DNA of 16,577 nucleotides. It comes from Bacteroidota bacterium. GTDB taxonomy: Bacteria > Bacteroidota > Kryptoniia > Kryptoniales > JAKASW01. The first letter of the stretch is position 1. Each line of letters opens with the position of its first letter. The stretch lies in NCBI GenBank assembly GCA_021796055.1, contig JAJYOS010000034.1:1-16577 (forward strand), read 5' to 3'. This document shows, one piece after another, positions 8,247 to 14,919 of this stretch. Position numbers and translations under genes: made by a program. The notes beneath the pieces are model-generated. The model saw only the letters and a program-made list of their open reading frames with translations. It searched no databases and was not told where the DNA came from.

Positions 8247-9649
8247 CGTTCCCGCCTCGATATTTCGTCCCTGGTCTCTTCGGATATCCACCGTTTTGGC
8301 AATAATCTCATGAAATTACCCCACTCTATGATTACCGCCTCTTTGGAAGTCTTATATGTCAGAATGAGTCCCAATCCACCAAGGACGATATTTGCGAGCC
8401 ACATGGCCATGAACGGGCTCAACAGCTCCCGGTCCGCCAGTTTCTCGCCGGCAATGAGGAAAGCCCAATAAATAAGGAAAAAGAAGAGGCTTAAACCCGC
8501 CGATACTCCGAAATTACCGCGCCGCGCCATCATTCCTAACGGAGCGCCCAGGAACACGAAAACTATCGCTGCGAATGGAATTGAGTACTTCTTTTCGATC
8601 TCTACACGGTAAGCGTATATCTCGCGCTCAGTGGTATTCATGCTCGCAAGTATCCCCTTTGCGATTCCCAGAGCGGATGAAACATTGGCGCTCGCCTGTT
8701 CGAAAATTCGTGTCGAGTCACCGGTCGCAGAAATCAAGAAACGGTTAGGAGACGGTGAAATGAGGTTCCTCACATTGTTGTTCATGTAACCGTTCAATTG
8801 AGTCTGAAAAATCTTCTCCGTTTTCAAAAGGTTCTTTACGATGTTTCTCATCGAGTCTGCGCTCAGCTCCCGGTCGCCTCGCGAGAAAGCGCTTTGGGAT
8901 GACTCCTCAAACGAGAACCCCTCCGCACTGAGGATGATCTGCTGGTGTTTAAACCTCATCCTCTGGTAGACGCTTGGCTGGCTGTTGTTGTATTGATCCA
9001 CTTCGCCGTCGTAAAGAAGCATTACCAAGTGTTTCATGTCACGCGAGAATCCGACCTTTCCTCGTTCGGCTGTAATGGTCGTGAGCTTCTGCGGATCCGA
9101 AAAGTCGAAGATTGTCACCCCATACAGTTCGGTTGAGTTCGGCACGGTCTTCCTGACAAGGATGGCATGGCCCTGGATCTCCTGAGAAAATTGTCCGGGC
9201 TCTAATGTGAATGTCGGCTTCTTTCGGCGTATGTCTATCATTATCGTCTTGGCTCTGTGATTGGCATCGGGAAGGACATCGTTATCGAAAAGAACGAGAA
9301 GGTAGAAGACCCCGACTGATGCTACAAGAACCGGAAGCATCATTCTTATCAGGCTGATCCCTGAACCTTTTATCGCCGTTACCTCATTGTATGAAGACAG
9401 CCCCCCGAAAGCCATGAGCACTGCCACCAACACAGACATCGGAACGGCAAGCACGATAATCCATGCCAGATTGAATACGATAAGCTGGACTATCACCCCC
9501 AAGCTGAGCCCCTTGCCCACAATCTGGTCCATCGACTGCATAAGGAATTGCAGAAGGAAGATGAACGTGATTGTAATCATCGAGAAGATAAATGGACCGA
9601 TGTGGCGCTTCAGTATGTAGAGTGACAGCCTCACCCTGAAATATAGCAC
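8243..9649 (-). CDS. lptF: LptF-type lipopolysaccharide export permease, long form
   Basis: First gene of the minus-strand pair: an inner-membrane permease subunit that would pair with LptG and the LptB ATPase (not in this window). It opens with RLSLYILKRHIGPFIF, the usual LptF start, then three helices by about residue 125, a periplasmic beta domain (about 130-245), and C-terminal helices from about 355 beginning KKYSIPFAAIVFVFLGAPLG. At 468 residues it is about 100 longer than the Escherichia coli protein. The excess is mainly a polar, probably helical stretch at about 255-345 just before the second membrane half; long forms occur in the Bacteroidota-related group to my knowledge. The start is uncertain: GTG at 9649, or GTG at 9634 (MRLSLYIL), which fits the family better; neither has a strong ribosome site. 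It overlaps lptG, so the two are translationally coupled. Confidence 0.88.
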   Translation of the reverse strand: MLYFRVRLSLYILKRHIGPFIFSMITITFIFLLQFLMQSMDQIVGKGLSLGVIVQLIVFNLAWIIVLAVPMSVLVAVLMAFGGLSSYNEVTAIKGSGISLIRMMLPVLVASVGVFYLLVLFDNDVLPDANHRAKTIMIDIRRKKPTFTLEPGQFSQEIQGHAILVRKTVPNSTELYGVTIFDFSDPQKLTTITAERGKVGFSRDMKHLVMLLYDGEVDQYNNSQPSVYQRMRFKHQQIILSAEGFSFEESSQSAFSRGDRELSADSMRNIVKNLLKTEKIFQTQLNGYMNNNVRNLISPSPNRFLISATGDSTRIFEQASANVSSALGIAKGILASMNTTEREIYAYRVEIEKKYSIPFAAIVFVFLGAPLGMMARRGNFGVSAGLSLFFFLIYWAFLIAGEKLADRELLSPFMAMWLANIVLGGLGLILTYKTSKEAVIIEWGNFMRLLPKRWISEETRDEISRRER

Positions 9650-9694
9650 GCTTTCACGGTGTACTCAAAACCAATCCAGTTGCCCGCCGAGAAT

Positions 9695-9722
9695 TTGACA
9701 CTTTATTTTGAGGTATTATATT
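9695..9722 (+). promoter_or_regulatory. sigma70-like promoter for the symporter operon
   Basis: A perfect TTGACA (9695-9700) and TATATT (9717-9722) lie 16 bases apart, predicting a start near 9729 and a leader of about 120 bases. The same stretch fits the Bacteroidota pattern: TTTG at 9694-9697, 19 bases, then TATATTTA at 9717-9724 (consensus TAnnTTTG). This is the best promoter match I found in the window. Confidence 0.6.
9715..9720 (-). promoter_or_regulatory. minus-strand TATAAT, possible lptFG promoter -10
   Basis: Reading the minus strand, 9720-9715 is a perfect TATAAT about 65 bases upstream of lptF. No good -35 box lies at the right distance (ACGGAT at 17 bases). It overlaps the -10 of the divergent symporter promoter, so polymerase binding on the two strands would be mutually exclusive. 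The motif is short, so the call is weak. Confidence 0.3.
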
Positions 9723-9850
9723 TACGGCAAATGATACATCCGTTTTCCGCAAGGTATCGATGACGTTCGTTTTCACAAGTACGCATGACGAGGTTGCGCT
9801 CGCACTCATAGAAACCCCGCAGACACTCTTTCCAACACACTGGAGGTAAT

Positions 9851-11495
9851 ATGACGCCGGTCATCTCGATGAATTTTATCGATTACACGATTTTGGCTGC
9901 CTATGTCATAATAACTATTGTCGTTGGCTATGCCTTGAAGAAATACATGAAGACGAGCGAAGATTTTTTTCTCTCGGGGCGATCTCTTCCGAGCTGGATA
10001 ACAAGTTTGGCATTTTTGTCCGCCAACCTCGGCGCGTTGGAGGTCATCGGCATGGTTGCCAACTCGGCAAAATACGGGATCCTGACCGTCCACTTCTACT
10101 GGATCGGCGCCATTCCGGCAATGATATTCCTCGGCATCTTCATGATGCCGTTTTATTACAGCAGCAGGGTGAGAAGCGTGCCGGAATACCTGAAGTTGAG
10201 ATACAACGAAGCGACCCGCGGGTTGAACGCGCTTTCTTTTGCAATAATGACCCTCCTCATGAGCGGAATCAGCATGTATGCGATGGCTCTCCTCTTCGAG
10301 CTCATGCTCGGATGGTCTTTAACATCGAGCATCCTCCTCTCGGCAATTGTCGTACTGATCTATGTCTTCTTCGGCGGACTCTCATCCTCCATCTACAATG
10401 AGGTGATACAGTTTTTCCTGATATGGCTCGGCCTTTTGCCGGTGGTTTACATAGGCCTCCATGCGGTCGGCGGTTTCGAGGGGCTGGTGCGCCGTATCCC
10501 GGCTTCATTCATGCATGCCTGGCAGCCGATGAGTTCTGCCGCAAACAACCCGATGGGAGTAGACTGGATCGGAGTCGTACTCGGACTCGGTTTCGTACTT
10601 TCGTTCGGCTATTGGACCACAGACTTCCTCGTCGTGCAAAGGGCGATGGCATCCGAGGACCTGGCTGCCGCGAGGCGGACACCGCTGGTAGCCTCGTTTC
10701 CTAAGATGCTGGTTCCCATAATAGTCGTGATTCCCGGTCTCCTTGCTGTGGCTCTGCTGCCTCAGTTCAAAATCGCATCGGGAGCTGTCGCACAGGGAGG
10801 GGCTACTCCCGATTACAACTCTGCGCTCATCCTGATGTTCGCGCACTATTTGCCCAACGGTATCCTCGGGCTCGCTATTACGGGGCTTCTTGCCAGCTTC
10901 ATGTCAGGCATGGCAGGGAATGTGACAGCATTCAACACCGTCTGGACCTACGACATTTACGGAAGCTATATAAAGAAGAATATGCCCGACCAGCATTATC
11001 TGAAGATGGGCAAATATGCGACCATCTTCGGAGTGCTCTTTAGCGTGGGCACGGCTTACATCGTGCAGTCATTCCCGAACCATCATGGACTACATGCAAC
11101 TGATCTTCACATTCTTCAATGCTCCGCTGTTTGCCACCTTTCTTCTGGGCATGTTCTGGAAAAAGGCGACGCCCTGGGGCGGATTCTTCGGACTGCTGAG
11201 CGGGATACTCGCCGCCGCGTTTCATTACTTCGTGCTCTATCGGCCCGGGATTGTTCACTATCCCAGCGAGATGGCGGCAAACTTCTACCAGGCATGGTGG
11301 GCATGGTGCACCGACTTCGTCGTCACAATTGTCGTCAGCCTCTTCACCGCAAAGAAAGAGGAGTCGGCACTGGCCGGGCTGGTCTACGGGCTGACGCCAA
11401 GGCCCCACTCCGGCTCGACCTTATTCCGGAAGCCTGAATTTTGGGCAGTTGTATCGCTCGTCATGATGGTCGCTCTGAATATCATCTTCTGGTAA
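9851..11495 (+). CDS. sodium:solute symporter family transporter, interrupted by a one-base frameshift
   Basis: An SSS-family (SLC5-like) secondary transporter of the inner membrane with about 13 helices; the substrate is unknown (sugars, amino acids or organic acids in the family). The N-terminal frame runs correctly from 9851 to about 11080 (residues 1-410): FIDYTILAAYVIITIVVGY, SGRSLPSW, RSVPEYLKLRYN, FGGLSSSIYNEVIQFF. It then continues out of frame to a stop at 11437. The true C-terminus (IMDYMQLIFTFFNAPLF, WKKATPWGGFFG) is in the next frame from 11082 to 11495. Ignoring one C at 11080/11081 (or in CCC 11074-11076) restores a 547-residue protein. In the Na2-site segment ASFMSGMAG, S352 is kept but the second Ser of most members is Gly353. 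GGAGGT right before the ATG supports the start, and a good promoter lies upstream. It is either a sequence error or a recent mutation; as written only a truncated product with an aberrant tail is made. Confidence 0.88.
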
Positions 11496-11511
11496 GAAAA
11501 GGAGGACGGAA

Positions 11512-11739
11512 ATGGAATCGTCTCAAGGACGCAAGCATCTCTTCGATTTAAAGATTCCGCTGGGGAGCCTGTTGGGCTTCTACGGAGTACTTCTGCTCCT
11601 CTACGGTTTGCTGGGGCCGGCCTCCGTCTACACTAAGTCGTTCAACGTCAACGTGAATATTATCTGGGGGATACTTATGATCTTAATCGCCTCCGCCTTC
11701 CTGGCATCTTCCTACCTTGGGAGAAGCACGAAGCATTAG
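11512..11739 (+). CDS. small two-helix membrane protein, possible symporter partner
   Basis: A 75-residue protein with a short basic N-terminus (SSQGRKHLFDLKIPLG), a first helix at about 19-36 (LLGFYGVLLLLYGLLG), a linker with YTKSFNVNVN, and a second helix at about 48-67 (NIIWGILMILIASAFLAS), ending in basic residues. It has no signal peptide of its own and no catalytic motif. It starts 17 bases after the symporter stop with a strong GGAGG site, so it is translated from the same message. I recall small proteins of this shape beside SSS transporters in other bacteria, but cannot confirm it here; the analogy is to small accessory subunits such as YhdT next to PanF. Coding status is well supported by ribosome site and spacing; a role as transporter subunit is inference. 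Confidence 0.8.
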   Translation: MESSQGRKHLFDLKIPLGSLLGFYGVLLLLYGLLGPASVYTKSFNVNVNIIWGILMILIASAFLASSYLGRSTKH

Positions 11740-11777
11740 AATCTTCTCGTCGTTGTAATTTTCTGAAGGAACCAATA

Positions 11778-14700
11778 ATGAGTCGTTTGTTTACCGTTCT
11801 GTCATTGTTGTTCATTATAAACGTCTCCTACGCAGCCGGAAGTCATACCGGTGATCACGGGTACTGGCAGCAATACGTTCACTATACGATCAACGCGACC
11901 CTTCTCGACAGCATTCACACGATCATCGGCAGTGAAACACTTTACTACAAGAACAACTCTCCGGACAATCTGCACAAGATATACATCAGGCTGTACTGGA
12001 ACCTCTTCAACAGGAGCAGTTACGGATATAAGCAGGCAATGCGGCAGCGGAGGTTCGGCCTCCTCACGACGGGCGACATGACAATGAACGAGTGTTCCTT
12101 GCTGATAAACGGGACGAAAGTTCCTCTAAAATTCAATGTCGATAACACTCTCGCAGAAGTCTATCTCCCGAGTCCACTTGTAAGCAATTCGGCAGTGACT
12201 TTCTACATCACGTGGATCGGAAAAGTACCAAAGGGGAGTGACCGTGCCGGCTATGTCGGTGAGGATTATGATATTGCACAGTGGTATCCTCAAGTTGCAG
12301 TCTATGACAGGTACGGCTGGGATACCGACCAGTATATGGACCGCGGCGAATTCTACGACGACTACGGTACCTTTGACGTGAACATCACCCTGCCAAGAAA
12401 ATTCATCATCGGACATACGGGCGAACTCATGAACCCCGAAGATGTCCTGCCCGACAGCGTGATCGAAAGGCTGAAAGAGTCCGAATCTCATGAAGAGACT
12501 TTTCACATTGCGGACTTCTCAAACCGCAAGCTCACTCCGGCCGACAACCGGATGGTGACATGGAGATTCCACGCCGACACGGTGCGCGATTTTGCCTGGT
12601 CGGCGGATCCATATTTCATTTGGGACGTCGCACATTGGAACGGAATCGCGATTCACTCCCTTTATTTCCGCGAAAAGGCTAAGTACTGGAGTGAAACCGC
12701 AAAGATGGGCCGGCACGCGATCAAGTTTTTTTCGGAGCATCTCGGAATGTATGCCTACAAGGAGGCTTTCATAGTCCAGGGCCCGGAGTACGGCGGGATG
12801 GAGTACCCGGGCGTCGTATTCATCGGTCACCTCGGCGCAGCCAACGACCACAAGCTAGCACGTACCACGATGCACGAGCTCGGCCATCAGTGGTATCCGA
12901 TGATGATCGGGAGCAACGAGACAAGATTCGGATTCCAGGATGAAGGGTTCAACACTTTTAACACAACGCTCGCGCTGGAATCGTATTACGGGCGTTACAA
13001 CAACAGCTACGTCTGGACGAAATGGTACCAGAAACTCCTCTGTTTTCCAAACACCGATGAACGGGCCGAACGCCTTGCGGATTACCTTTACCTCGCACAC
13101 ACGGGATACGAGGAACCGGTCATGAACCATCCCGACCATTTTGCAGAACCTCTGCTTCAGAATATTTCGATTTACGCCAAGACAACCGACGCAATGTTTA
13201 TGTTGAGATACGTGCTCGGTGATTCCACATTCTGGAAGGTCATGAAGGCCTACTACGATAAGTACAAATTCAAACACGTCTATCCCGAAGATTTCTTCAG
13301 CCTGGCAGAGAAGGTTAGCGGTCGAAAGGACCTGAGATGGTTTTTCACCGAATGGCTTGATCGCACCTGTACTTGCGACTACGGAATTAAGTCGGTCTCC
13401 TCAAAGGAGATACAGACCGATTCCGGCAAAGTCTTCGATGATGACATCACGATCAGCCGGCACGGCCAGATAGTAATGCCTCTCGACATTCGCTTGAGAC
13501 TCAATGATGGTTCGGATTACATTCTGAACACTCGGGTGATCGACTGGCAGAGCGGCGAGGCCCGAAGAACTTATCATGTGTATACTAAATCCGGGGTCAG
13601 CAGCGCCGAGATCAACCCGGGACAGCAGATAGCCGACATAAACAGGTTGAACAACACATGGCCGCTGCCGAAGGTCGATGTACGATTCGACAATACGATG
13701 GTCAACTTCTACCCGAACGATGCCTACCTGCTTCGATGGCGGCCGAGTTTATGGTACAATAACATCGACGGTGTGAAGTACGGCCTGCGCCTCTCCGGAA
13801 CCTATCTCGGCTATCTGCACGACTTTCACGCCGGGCTGTGGTACGGAACGCACCTGAAAAACGCCGAACTCGACTACAGCTTCGAGTACGACAACCAGGC
13901 TTCTTCCGTCAGTCACGAGTTCTATCCCGGTACATCCACTCCTTTTGTTTCCAGATACCCTCGATTATCCCTGCGAGCTGAACGGCACGACGGAATCGAC
14001 TTCTATTCGCTGGGACTATCAAAAGTACTGGCAGAACATTACAGCTATCCGCCTTATCATACCTTAAGCTTCTCCGTCAACAGCACGATGGCAGAGAGAA
14101 CCGGCTTCTTACTTGATCCTGCCACCTGGGTTCTCGAGAAGAGACTCGATTTTGCGAGGGCACAATACAGTTACAGGAATTTCTGGCAGGACTTCGAAAT
14201 CGATTTCAAGGCGTCATACGAAGCGTCTCTTCCGATCTTCAATTCCGATGTCTTCAATTATTCGAAGGGATCGCTCGAGCTGACCTCCTATTACACTTTA
14301 TCCGGAAACAAATTAGCCCTGCGCCTCTACGCTGGCCGCTCTTCTGGGAATGTTCCGCCGATGACAAAGTTTTACCTGGCGCAGGGAAGTCCGTTGGAGG
14401 TATTCCAGTACCCGCTGCTGCGCAGTGTGGGTGCTCTGCCGCTCCAGGCCCTGCAATACTCGCGCGTTGCAGGAGGAGGCAGCGTCCGCGCCTACAACGG
14501 GTTCATCGCAGGAGATAAGATCGACGCGGGAAATTTCGAAGTGCGTTTTGCCTCATTGATACCCTTCATATCGTCCGAACAAATCCCCTTCTTGGGATCT
14601 GCGCTTTCTTATTTCAGGACCAATCTCTTCTACGATGCGGCTTTTCTGGGAAACCAGGGCGAAAATATCGAAAATAGCTTTCATTTCTACGATGATGCCG

Positions 14701-14891
14701 GGATAGGAATAGTATTTGATATTCAAGAGTTCTATAAGCTATTTTTCAACGAAAGCACGACATTGTTCAATATCGTAAATATGTCGCAGTTGAGGTTTGA
14801 CATGCCGCTTTATGTGAACAAGCCGGCCGCTGCAGGAAGCGCCGACAAATTCGAATTCAGATGGAGGCTATCATATACGACTGCATTTTGA
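11778..14891 (+). CDS. M1-type zinc aminopeptidase domain fused to an outer-membrane beta-barrel
   Basis: A 1037-residue exported protein with a signal peptide of about 20 residues (MSRLFTVLSLLFIINVSYAA). Residues ~25-330 match the beta-rich N-terminal domain of M1 peptidases. The catalytic domain has GGMEYP at 339-344 (the M1 exopeptidase GxMEN position, with Tyr for Asn), HELGH at 366-370 and E389 exactly 18 residues further, the zinc site. Y466 in YAKTTDAMFML is the likely transition-state Tyr. From about 640 the chain becomes alternating aromatic/polar strands, with SVRAYNG at 902-908 resembling the VRGY lid motif of Omp85 barrels, and ends in a typical outer-membrane strand FEFRWRLSYTTAF with terminal Phe. 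I infer a surface or periplasmic peptidase anchored by its own barrel. The start has an AAGGA site; it follows the small membrane protein by 38 bases. The peptidase domain is sure, the barrel probable. Confidence 0.9.
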   Translation: MSRLFTVLSLLFIINVSYAAGSHTGDHGYWQQYVHYTINATLLDSIHTIIGSETLYYKNNSPDNLHKIYIRLYWNLFNRSSYGYKQAMRQRRFGLLTTGDMTMNECSLLINGTKVPLKFNVDNTLAEVYLPSPLVSNSAVTFYITWIGKVPKGSDRAGYVGEDYDIAQWYPQVAVYDRYGWDTDQYMDRGEFYDDYGTFDVNITLPRKFIIGHTGELMNPEDVLPDSVIERLKESESHEETFHIADFSNRKLTPADNRMVTWRFHADTVRDFAWSADPYFIWDVAHWNGIAIHSLYFREKAKYWSETAKMGRHAIKFFSEHLGMYAYKEAFIVQGPEYGGMEYPGVVFIGHLGAANDHKLARTTMHELGHQWYPMMIGSNETRFGFQDEGFNTFNTTLALESYYGRYNNSYVWTKWYQKLLCFPNTDERAERLADYLYLAHTGYEEPVMNHPDHFAEPLLQNISIYAKTTDAMFMLRYVLGDSTFWKVMKAYYDKYKFKHVYPEDFFSLAEKVSGRKDLRWFFTEWLDRTCTCDYGIKSVSSKEIQTDSGKVFDDDITISRHGQIVMPLDIRLRLNDGSDYILNTRVIDWQSGEARRTYHVYTKSGVSSAEINPGQQIADINRLNNTWPLPKVDVRFDNTMVNFYPNDAYLLRWRPSLWYNNIDGVKYGLRLSGTYLGYLHDFHAGLWYGTHLKNAELDYSFEYDNQASSVSHEFYPGTSTPFVSRYPRLSLRAERHDGIDFYSLGLSKVLAEHYSYPPYHTLSFSVNSTMAERTGFLLDPATWVLEKRLDFARAQYSYRNFWQDFEIDFKASYEASLPIFNSDVFNYSKGSLELTSYYTLSGNKLALRLYAGRSSGNVPPMTKFYLAQGSPLEVFQYPLLRSVGALPLQALQYSRVAGGGSVRAYNGFIAGDKIDAGNFEVRFASLIPFISSEQIPFLGSALSYFRTNLFYDAAFLGNQGENIENSFHFYDDAGIGIVFDIQEFYKLFFNESTTLFNIVNMSQLRFDMPLYVNKPAAAGSADKFEFRWRLSYTTAF

Positions 14892-14919
14892 GAACGAGTA
14901 CCGCTGTTAGGAGGGCTAG

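Noticed and set aside
11074..11090. Programmed ribosomal frameshift in the symporter
   Set aside because: No X-XXY-YYZ slippery heptamer or downstream stem is visible; sequence error or mutation is simpler.
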